Assembly: GCA_020425885.1 (NCBI GenBank)
Contig: JAGQRA010000139.1
Span: 1-11,822 of the forward strand
Direction: 5' to 3'
DNA: 11,822 nt
Origin: Planctomycetota bacterium
GTDB taxonomy: Bacteria; Planctomycetota; UBA1135; UBA2386
The first letter of the stretch is position 1; every line of letters begins with the position of its first letter. The notes under the pieces are model-generated. The model did no database searches. It saw only the letters and a program-made list of their open reading frames with translations, and had not been told where the DNA came from. Of this stretch, positions 6,607 through 11,822 are shown one piece after another. The position numbers were made by a program, and so were the translations under genes.

Positions 6607-7620
6607 ATGACCGCGCCACCCGGACTGTCTGGCCTCGCCGCCGCGCTGCCGCCCGGCAAGGCGCTCGTCGCCCGCCGCCTGGTGGCGGCCGGGCGCGAAC
6701 CGACGGTGGCCGACTTCGACAAGGCCGGGTTGACGCTGACCGCCGGCGAACTCGACGCGCTGCGGACCTGGCTCGTGACCGGCCTGTCGACGCAGGTGGT
6801 CGAGGAGACGACCGCCAACGACGGCACCAGGAAGCTGCTGCTCGCGCTGCACGACGGCCGGCGGATCGAGACGGTGGCGATGCCGGTCGGCGCGGCGTGC
6901 GTCTCGACCCAGGTCGGCTGCGCCGTCGGCTGCCGCTTCTGCGCCTCCGGCATGTTCGGCGTCGAACGCAATCTCTCGAGCGACGAGATCGTCGAGCAGG
7001 TCGTGCACTGCCGTCGGCGCATGCGCATCGATCGCGTCGTCTTCATGGGCATGGGCGAACCGTCGCACAACCTCGACGCCGTGCTCGACGCGGTGCGGCG
7101 CTTCAAGGAGGAGGTCCTGATCTCGCCGCGCCGGCAGACGCTGTCGACAGTCGGCTCCGTCCGCGCCTTCGAACGCATGATGCGGGCCGAGGTCCGACCG
7201 TGTCTGGCCGTATCGCTGCACCTGGCCGACGATGCGCGCCGTCGCGAACTGCTGCCGCGGGCGCACAAGGATCCGCTCGCCGACCTCGTCGCCGCCGCCG
7301 ATGCCTACGGCCGCGACTTCGGCACTCCGGTGCAGTTCGAGTGGACGCTGCTCGCCGGCATCAACGACGGCGATCGTGACATCAGCCAACTCCTCACCCT
7401 GCTGCACGGTGTGCGCGGCTACGTCAACTTCATCGTCTACAACCCGATCGAGGGCCTGCCGTACGCGGCGCCGCCGCGCCAACGCATCGACGAGATCGTG
7501 CGCGAGGTCAAGGCGAACGGCATCCTGGCCACGGTCCGCAACTCGTCGGGCCCCGACGCCCAGGCCGCCTGCGGCCAGCTGCGGCTGCGCGATCGGGCCG
7601 CCGTGGAGATCGAGTCGTGA
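6607..7620 (+). CDS. RlmN/Cfr-family radical SAM RNA methyltransferase
   Basis: This 337-residue enzyme should methylate C2 of an adenine, in 23S rRNA (A2503) and possibly tRNA, using two SAM molecules and a 4Fe-4S cluster. From the ATG at 6607, the cluster motif GCAVGCRFC places cysteines at 105, 109 and 112. A further Cys98 lies seven residues before the cluster, as E. coli RlmN Cys118 does. SAM-binding GMGEP is at 148-152 region. Near the C-terminus, TVRNSSGPDAQAACGQL holds Cys322, equivalent to the methyl-carrying Cys355 of RlmN. Both mechanistic cysteines are therefore present. The N-terminal helical domain is divergent and short, and the motif after GEP reads SHN rather than the usual LxN, so this may be a paralogue rather than the main RlmN. 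In-frame GTG 6565 and ATG 6577 would overlap the upstream gene; 6607 leaves a 17-base gap and I prefer it. Confidence 0.88.
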   Translation: MTAPPGLSGLAAALPPGKALVARRLVAAGREPTVADFDKAGLTLTAGELDALRTWLVTGLSTQVVEETTANDGTRKLLLALHDGRRIETVAMPVGAACVSTQVGCAVGCRFCASGMFGVERNLSSDEIVEQVVHCRRRMRIDRVVFMGMGEPSHNLDAVLDAVRRFKEEVLISPRRQTLSTVGSVRAFERMMRAEVRPCLAVSLHLADDARRRELLPRAHKDPLADLVAAADAYGRDFGTPVQFEWTLLAGINDGDRDISQLLTLLHGVRGYVNFIVYNPIEGLPYAAPPRQRIDEIVREVKANGILATVRNSSGPDAQAACGQLRLRDRAAVEIES

Positions 7621-8639
7621 GCGCGGGCGGCGACCATCTCGAGGCCATCAGGGCTCACGTCGAGCGGCACTTCGGGCCGGTCACGATGGTATGGCACGAG
7701 ACCGTGTCGGACCTCGACCACCTCGACGTGCTCGTCGTCGAGCCTTCCGATGATCGCCCGCTGTGGACCCTGGTGACCTCGGGCGTGAGCGAACGCGCGA
7801 TGACGGTCCCGGCCGGCGTCGCGACGCCGCGCTTCGCCGAGCTCGTGATGCACGTCGCCATCGGCCATCCGATGCGGCAGGACGCGCTGCAGGACGAACG
7901 CAACAACTGGCCGATCCGACAGCTCGAGCAGCTGGCCCGGAGGTCGCGCGAGTCGGGGACCTGGCTCGGGCCGGGCCAGACGATCGCCGGCGATCCGCCT
8001 CGACCGGTCGCGCCGGGCGTGCCGTTCTGTGCCATGGCCATAGTCGAACTGCTCGAACCGGAGGTGCGCCGTCTGCGCGTCGGCGATGACAAGGAGATCG
8101 CGTTCTACCAGGTCCTCGCCCTGCATCCCGAGGAGCTGCGCGCCAGGCTCGCCGGAGAGCTCGACCTCGAGGAGATGTTCGACGACGACGTGCTGCGAGC
8201 GATCTACAACACGCGACCGCCGCTGCTGCTCGACGCCGCCGAGATCGGCGCCGCCTATCGCCGCGGACAACTGCTGACCCGCATCGCCGTCGTGTTGCTC
8301 GGCGTCACGATCGCCGGCGACGCGACCGGTTGCCTCGCCGATGGCGCAGCCCTGCCCTGGTTCCGCATCGGGTTCGGCGCCGTCCTGCTGGCGTTGATCC
8401 TCGGCGGTTCGGGCTTCGCCCGCTGGTTCGGCATCGCCATGGCGGTGGTCGCGGCGGTGGCCGGTGGGTTCGAGCTGCTCGGTGCCGGTCTGCCGACATG
8501 GCGGCACGTCGCCACGGCGGCATCGATCCCGTTGTGGTTGCTCGGCGCGGGCCTGCTGTGGTTCGGTTCGGTGGTCGGAGTCTGGTCCGCCGCCAGGAAG
8601 AACGATGGCGGCTCCGACGCCAAACCCTGGGATGGCTGA
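7617..8639 (+). CDS. Suppressor-of-fused (SUFU) domain protein with four predicted C-terminal membrane helices
   Basis: This is a 340-residue protein. Residues about 10-195 carry SUFU-family marks: HLDVLVVEPSDDRPLWTLVTSGVS (35-58), AMTVP (61-65), FAELVMHV (73-80), NNWPIRQLEQLAR (96-108), TWLGPGQTI (115-123) and IAFYQVLALHPEEL (161-174). Bacterial SUFU proteins are mostly uncharacterised; many are proposed immunity or sensor proteins in polymorphic toxin systems. After about residue 215 the sequence becomes hydrophobic, with about four helices (219-237, 252-267, 270-290, 302-323) and a short polar tail, so the SUFU part is probably held at the inner membrane. The GTG start overlaps the stop of the methyltransferase gene (GTGA), showing translational coupling and a shared operon. 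No toxin gene lies nearby, so an immunity role is not supported by context. I do not know its function. Confidence 0.82.
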   Translation: MSAGGDHLEAIRAHVERHFGPVTMVWHETVSDLDHLDVLVVEPSDDRPLWTLVTSGVSERAMTVPAGVATPRFAELVMHVAIGHPMRQDALQDERNNWPIRQLEQLARRSRESGTWLGPGQTIAGDPPRPVAPGVPFCAMAIVELLEPEVRRLRVGDDKEIAFYQVLALHPEELRARLAGELDLEEMFDDDVLRAIYNTRPPLLLDAAEIGAAYRRGQLLTRIAVVLLGVTIAGDATGCLADGAALPWFRIGFGAVLLALILGGSGFARWFGIAMAVVAAVAGGFELLGAGLPTWRHVATAASIPLWLLGAGLLWFGSVVGVWSAARKNDGGSDAKPWDG

Positions 8640-8653
8640 GCCGCTCGCCCTCG

Positions 8654-9682
8654 CTACTTCTCGCGCAACAGGCGCAGGGCCTCGGGCATGACCGCTGCTC
8701 GCTGCCTGAACTCGTCGAACCGGCGGCGGATCTCCTGGTCGGGCACGCCATCCTCGATCTTGTCGCCGCGCTCGCGCAACGCCTTCAGGAAGTTGTCGCA
8801 ATACAGCCCATCGCTGGCCTTCCGCACCACCAGCTCGCGGTTGCCACGTGCCCCGATGCCGACGGTCTGCAGCTCCTCGCCGCGCTCGATCGTGAACTCG
8901 TTGTCCCAGAAGAAGCGCCACCCCGCCGCCGTACGCAGGCCGTTGCTCAGGTCATTCCTGCTCAGCTTGACCTCGTCCAGTTCGTCGGCCCCCACGGTGG
9001 AGTCCTCGCCGGCCGCGCGGTGCTTCTCGACGACGATGCGCCGCGTGATGTCGGTCGGCACATTGGTCAGGAAGTGCTGCTCGAGTTCCTTCAGGACGGT
9101 GCCGAAATCACTCGACGACAACGGCAGGCGCAATTGGATGCGGCCGGCCTCGACCGTGACCATCTTCTCCCCCGACCGCACGAACTCGGTCATCAACTCC
9201 CTGCTGTCGGCATCCAGCTTGATGCCGCGGAAGCCGCCCAGCATCGCGCCCTGCGCGACGACCTCGAGCAGCGTGTTGAGCTTCTGCAGGAACTCCTTGG
9301 CGCGAGCGATGCGCACGAACTCATAGCCGTTCAGCATCCCCTTCGGATCGGTGAAGAAGCCGCCGATCTCGACCTCGAGATGGGCGGCGAGGGCAGCCGT
9401 CGCCGCCGGCGGATCGACCGGGTCGATCTTGAGCGGCCAGTTGCACCAGAAGAAGCTCTGGCCGTTGTCGAACACCTCCTGCAGATCGGCGAAGGCGCCG
9501 TCCATCTTGTCGCCCTGGGTGCTCGATCCGGCCTCGAGGAAGATGCCGCGATAGACGACCAGGAAGTCGATGCGATCGGCCTTCTCGTCGTATCGCATCG
9601 TGATCTCCTGCGCATCGAATTCGAGGCAGCCGCCGAGGAGCAGCAGGACCAGGGGGAAGACCGTGCCGAGGAGTCGCTTCAT
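8654..9682 (-). CDS. Lipoprotein of unknown function, planctomycete-like
   Basis: This 342-residue protein starts MKRLLGTVFPLVLLLLGGC, a lipoprotein signal peptide with lipobox LGGC and predicted lipidated Cys19. The mature part is a mix of strands and helices without an obvious enzyme motif: EITMRYDEKADRIDFLVVYRGI (about 26-47), FFWCNWPLKIDP (77-88), LEVEIGGFFTDPKG (102-115), a probable amphipathic region KELEQHFLTNVPTDITRR (198-215), and WRFFWDNEFTIERGEEL (255-271). There are only three cysteines including the lipidated one. The frame is open further upstream to 9958, but the ATG at 9682 is the one that gives a leader; no Shine-Dalgarno is visible before it. It ends 14 bases from the convergent SUFU gene and diverges from the selenoprotein gene over 203 bp. 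I do not recognise the family with confidence, and no function is proposed. Confidence 0.8.
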   Translation of the reverse strand: MKRLLGTVFPLVLLLLGGCLEFDAQEITMRYDEKADRIDFLVVYRGIFLEAGSSTQGDKMDGAFADLQEVFDNGQSFFWCNWPLKIDPVDPPAATAALAAHLEVEIGGFFTDPKGMLNGYEFVRIARAKEFLQKLNTLLEVVAQGAMLGGFRGIKLDADSRELMTEFVRSGEKMVTVEAGRIQLRLPLSSSDFGTVLKELEQHFLTNVPTDITRRIVVEKHRAAGEDSTVGADELDEVKLSRNDLSNGLRTAAGWRFFWDNEFTIERGEELQTVGIGARGNRELVVRKASDGLYCDNFLKALRERGDKIEDGVPDQEIRRRFDEFRQRAAVMPEALRLLREK

Positions 9683-9799
9683 GAGGGGAACGTGGCCAGG
9701 GAGGCGGGCGGCGGGGCGGATCGCTGCGGGCGCAGCCGTGAGCGCCGCCGCAAATGTCACGATTCTGTTCGGTTCGAGGGGATGACTGCAATGCCCGGC

Positions 9800-9819
9800 A
9801 TCGGGAGTACATTCCCGAT
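9800..9819. promoter_or_regulatory. 20-bp inverted repeat, possible operator
   Basis: Perfect 7-bp arms ATCGGGA (9800-9806) and TCCCGAT (9813-9819) flank a 6-base spacer in the 203-bp region between two divergent genes, 67 bp before the selenoprotein start. The size and symmetry fit a dimeric regulator site, or a small hairpin in a leader RNA. The spacer contains TACATT, a weak -10 resemblance, but no matching -35 is seen. Function is inference. Confidence 0.35.
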
Positions 9820-9833
9820 CTTCCTCGATCTCC

Positions 9834-9854
9834 CCCGGGCACCCGACGCCCGGG
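9834..9854 (+). other. GC-rich stem-loop in the leader of the selenoprotein gene
   Basis: The arms CCCGGGC (9834-9840) and GCCCGGG (9848-9854) form a perfect 7-bp stem with a 7-base loop, ending 17 bases before the ribosome binding site and 31 before the GTG start. It may stabilise the mRNA leader or affect translation. It has no following U-tract, so it is not a typical terminator. Confidence 0.35.
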
Positions 9855-9871
9855 TCCCCTCCCACCCCTCC

Positions 9872-9877
9872 GAGAGG
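9872..9877 (+). promoter_or_regulatory. Ribosome binding site GAGAGG deciding the GTG start of the selenoprotein gene
   Basis: GAGAGG lies 8 bases before the GTG at 9886. This is one of the few clear Shine-Dalgarno sequences in the window. It selects that start over in-frame codons further upstream, and the start in turn yields a proper signal peptide. Confidence 0.65.
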
Positions 9878-9885
9878 CAAACGAC

Positions 9886-10848
9886 GTGAACAGAGCATGG
9901 CAGGCCATCGCCGGCTCGGTGCCCGCACTCGCAGCTGCACTCCTGATCTGCAGCGCACTCGCGGCCGCGACCTTCCCCATCCCGCAGCAGAAGAGCCAGG
10001 AGCAGCTCGCCTCGCTTCGCGACGAGAAGCTGGCGCATGAGGTCTTCAAGAAGGCCGACTGGACGTTCGACTACGACGCTGCCCTCGAGAAGGCAAAGAA
10101 GAGCGACAAGCTGATCTTCGCCTACTTCACCCGCTCCTACGCCGGTTGACCGCCGTGCACGGCCCTGGAGAGCGGTCCGCTCTCCGATGACGGATTTGCC
10201 GAGTTCGGCAAGCGGGTGGTCCTGTTCCTCCATGTCACGTCGCATGTCGACGGCGACCCGCATCAGGGTCTGCTCCAGGAGAAGGGAGGCCGCGGTTTCC
10301 CCCATCTGGTCTTCATGGATTCGAACGGCGAGGTCCTTGCCAAACAGCGTGAGCGCTCGGTCGAGGCGTTCGAGACCACACGCAAGGCCTGCATGCAGTT
10401 CCTCGAGCTCGACCGGAAGGCGAAGGCCGGCGACAAGTCGGTCGGCGCCGATCTCCTGATCGCCCGCATCGAGATGGGATCCATCACCCTCGCCGAGGCC
10501 AAGGAGGCGGAGGCCGGGCTCGGCAAGGTCAAGGCCGAGAAGAAGGCGCGCATCTTCGAACTCATGCTCGACCTCGAGGTCGAGGACGCGATGGCCGGCG
10601 TGCGGACCAGGACCCAGGCGGCCGAGGTCGGCCGGCGCTTCGCGGAGATGTGGGGTCAAGGTCGCGCACCGAAGAAGGGGCGCCCGGCGTCGACCTTCTT
10701 CGGCCTCATCCTCGAGGCCGCGGCGCAGGACAAGGACGCCAAGCTCTACGAACGCGCCCTCGCCAAGTACGAGAAGGTCGCGCCCCAGGGCAAGAACCGC
10801 GAGCGCACGATCGAACGGCTGCGCAAGCGCCTCGACGACATCAGGTAG
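9886..10848 (+). CDS. Exported thioredoxin-fold selenoprotein with UxxC motif (in-frame TGA at codon 88)
   Basis: If TGA 10147-10149 is read as selenocysteine, this is one 320-residue protein. Residues 1-28 form a Sec signal peptide (ALAAALLICSALAAA). The thioredoxin-like domain follows: KKADWTFDYDAALEKAKKSDK (about 55-75), the first core strand LIFAYFTRSYAG (76-87), then Sec88-Pro-Pro-Cys91, strand VVLFLHVTS (111-119) and GGRGFPHLVFMD with cis-proline Pro139. About 160 Lys/Glu/Arg-rich residues of probable helices form the rest. Thioredoxin-fold proteins carry CxxC at just this place, so the TGA replaces the attacking cysteine. After the TGA, 233 more codons stay open and coding-like, arguing against decay. 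TGA ends several neighbours, so the code is not reassigned. The likely role is thiol-disulfide exchange or peroxide reduction outside the cytoplasm, by inference. Standard annotation would split it into an 87-residue fragment and a piece starting near 10216. A Cys-to-stop mutation or sequencing error is the main alternative. Confidence 0.82.
10150..10193 (+). promoter_or_regulatory. Putative bacterial SECIS element (selenocysteine insertion hairpin)
   Basis: Immediately after the in-frame TGA, GGAGAGCG (10167-10174) and CGCTCTCC (10178-10185) form a perfect 8-bp stem with tip GUC; opening the top pair gives a GGUCC loop. Bacterial SECIS elements lie inside the coding region just 3' of the UGA, have a short stem, and expose G and U in the apical loop for SelB; the E. 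coli fdhF loop also contains GGUC. The loop here starts about 25 bases after the UGA, within the range known for bacteria. A further CCGT (10153-10156) and ACGG (10190-10193) could pair as a lower stem. No bulged U like that of fdhF is obvious. The hairpin is translated as Glu-Ser-Gly-Pro-Leu-Ser. Confidence 0.7.
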
Positions 10849-10884
10849 GCCTCGCCACCCGCCACGCCGAACGGGCCGGAGGGG

Positions 10885-11796
10885 TCAGTCGAGCATGGCG
10901 CTGGCGAGGACGGCGACGCCGCAGATGTCGTCGGCCGTGCAGCCTCGGGACAGGTCGAGGAACGGGCGGCGCAGGCCCTGCAGCAACGGCCCGTAGGCCG
11001 CGAAACCGGCCAGGCGTTCGGTGATCTTGTAGGCCAGATTGCCGGCGCCGAGGTCCGGGAAGACGAAGACGTTGGCGCGGCCGGCGAGCGGGCTGTCAGG
11101 GGCCTTGCGCTGCGCCACCGTCGGCACGCAGGCGGCGTCGAACTGCAGTTCGCCGTCGCTGATGATCTCCGGGTACGCCGCTTCGAAGCGCTCGGCGGCG
11201 GCGCGCACCTTGTCGACCATGGCGTGCGAGGCGCTGCCACGGGTGCTGAACGACAGGAACGCGACGCGGGCCTCGTCGCCGGTGAAGCGGCGGTGGTTCT
11301 GCGCCGTCGCCGCGGCGATGTGGACCAGCTGCTCCGGATCCGGGTCGGGGACGACGCCGCAATCGGCGAACGACAGCACCTCGGCACCCCGCACCATCAG
11401 GAACATCGACGACACGAGCGGGATCCCGGGCGCGGTGCCGAGGCACCACAGCCCGGCACGGATCACCTCGGGGGTCGAGTGGACCGCGCCGGCGACGCCG
11501 GCGTCGGCGTGACCGAGGGCGACCAGCGCGGCGCCGAAAACGAGCGGCTGGTTGGCGAGCTGCCGCGCGGCGGCGGCGTCGACACCCTTGTGGCCGCGGC
11601 GCCGGAGCACGAGCGCCGCGACCTCCTCGAACCGATCGTCGCGCGCCGGATCCTCGACCCAGACGACCTCGGCGAGCCCTTCGCGCTCGAGCGTGGCCCG
11701 CGCCGTGCGGGTGCGCTCGTCGCCCGTCTCCGGCAGCACGATGCGCGCCCGGCGTCGCCTCGCCCGTTCACGCAGCTCGCCGAGAACGTCGCTCAC
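10885..11796 (-). CDS. pta: Phosphate acetyltransferase
   Basis: This 303-residue cytoplasmic enzyme interconverts acetyl-CoA plus phosphate with acetyl phosphate plus CoA, usually paired with acetate kinase. It belongs to the short, single-domain PTA type (about 300-340 residues) without the N-terminal regulatory domains of the E. coli enzyme. Family motifs run the whole length: RIVLPE (18-23), HADAGVAGAVHST (96-108), LVSSMFLM (127-134), FADCGVVPDP (143-152), FLSFSTRGSA (180-189), DGELQFDAA (214-222), NVFVFPDLGAGNLAYK (242-257), GPLLQGLRRP (269-278) and DLSRGCTADDI (281-291), covering the CoA and phosphate site. The start is the GTG at 11796, set by family alignment; the stop of another frame (GTGA) overlaps it, suggesting it is the downstream gene of an operon. 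It ends 36 bases from the convergent selenoprotein gene. A phosphate butyryltransferase role is less likely given these motifs. Confidence 0.93.
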   Translation of the reverse strand: MSDVLGELRERARRRRARIVLPETGDERTRTARATLEREGLAEVVWVEDPARDDRFEEVAALVLRRRGHKGVDAAAARQLANQPLVFGAALVALGHADAGVAGAVHSTPEVIRAGLWCLGTAPGIPLVSSMFLMVRGAEVLSFADCGVVPDPDPEQLVHIAAATAQNHRRFTGDEARVAFLSFSTRGSASHAMVDKVRAAAERFEAAYPEIISDGELQFDAACVPTVAQRKAPDSPLAGRANVFVFPDLGAGNLAYKITERLAGFAAYGPLLQGLRRPFLDLSRGCTADDICGVAVLASAMLD

Positions 11797-11822
11797 CGAT
11801 CGATTTCCAGCTCCAGCAGACC
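11793..11822 (-). CDS. Possible last ten codons of a gene upstream of pta
   Basis: On the minus strand, 30 bases from the window edge read as an open frame encoding GLLELEIDR and a TGA that overlaps the GTG start of pta. The same kind of 4-base overlap (ATGA at 1957, GTGA at 7617) links genes elsewhere in this window, which makes a real gene end plausible. Acetate kinase is a frequent partner of pta, but nine residues cannot identify it. Confidence 0.3.
   Translation of the reverse strand, partial: GLLELEIDR

Noticed and set aside
5721..7268. 515-codon open frame on the minus strand
   Set aside because: Lies opposite signal peptidase and the RlmN-like gene, both strongly supported; Arg/Ser/Ala-rich shadow.
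7437..8921. 494-codon open frame on the minus strand
   Set aside because: Opposite the RlmN-like and SUFU genes and out of frame with the lipoprotein; no recognisable domain.
8330..9889. 519-codon open frame on the plus strand
   Set aside because: Runs through the off-frame end of the SUFU gene and antisense to the lipoprotein gene, which has a proper leader.
10147..10149. Simple nonsense mutation or sequencing error making a pseudogene
   Set aside because: Not excluded, but less likely. The TGA sits exactly at a redox cysteine position, is followed by a SECIS-like hairpin, and the rest of the gene shows no decay.
10216..10848. A separate gene starting at the GTG at 10216, downstream of the TGA
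   Set aside because: It would begin inside a thioredoxin core strand, lack the redox motif and signal peptide, and has no ribosome binding site. The frame is continuous with the upstream part apart from the single TGA.
1..11822. tRNA or rRNA genes, CRISPR arrays, insertion sequences, integrases
   Set aside because: Looked for on both strands and none seen; the intergenic gaps are short and hold no such structure.

Overview
This is a GC-rich (roughly two-thirds G+C) bacterial chromosomal window packed with genes, with no RNA genes, insertion sequences, CRISPR arrays or phage genes that I can see. The best taxonomic guess is a planctomycete. The secreted protein at 3682-4680 ends in a glycine- and serine-rich beta module of a type common in planctomycete secretomes, the signal peptidase is much enlarged, and several conserved lipoproteins fit that phylum. 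This assignment is inference, because no marker gene is present.

Left part: the start of an ECF-type sigma factor (1-334, minus, running off the edge) diverges from a tight three-gene operon at 431-2995. The operon encodes the biotin carboxylase part of an acyl-CoA carboxylase alpha subunit, a separate BT/biotin-carrier subunit joined by an ATGA overlap, and a YfiT/DinB-fold metalloprotein. Facing it on the minus strand are a small Cys-rich lipoprotein (3017-3553) and a secreted CxxCH protein (3682-4680) with a strong 15-bp hairpin just after its stop.

Middle: an operon on the plus strand at 4964-8639 encodes an enlarged signal peptidase I, an RlmN/Cfr-family radical SAM methyltransferase, and a SUFU-domain protein carrying four predicted membrane helices. 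It ends tail-to-tail with a conserved-looking lipoprotein of unknown function (8654-9682, minus).

Right part: the highlight is at 9886-10848. A secreted thioredoxin-fold protein is interrupted by exactly one in-frame TGA at codon 88, precisely where the first cysteine of the CxxC redox motif should be, so it reads UGA-Pro-Pro-Cys. Seventeen bases after the TGA starts a perfect 8-bp hairpin with GGUC at its tip, which is what a bacterial SECIS element looks like. Since TGA is clearly an ordinary stop in the neighbouring genes, the best reading is a selenoprotein that a standard gene caller would truncate or split. Phosphate acetyltransferase (10885-11796, minus) closes the window, apparently overlapping the last codons of an upstream gene.

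The genes form several unrelated housekeeping and envelope units rather than one pathway. The common theme is export and the cell envelope: a signal peptidase, two lipoproteins, a CxxCH secreted protein, a membrane SUFU protein and an exported redox selenoprotein.
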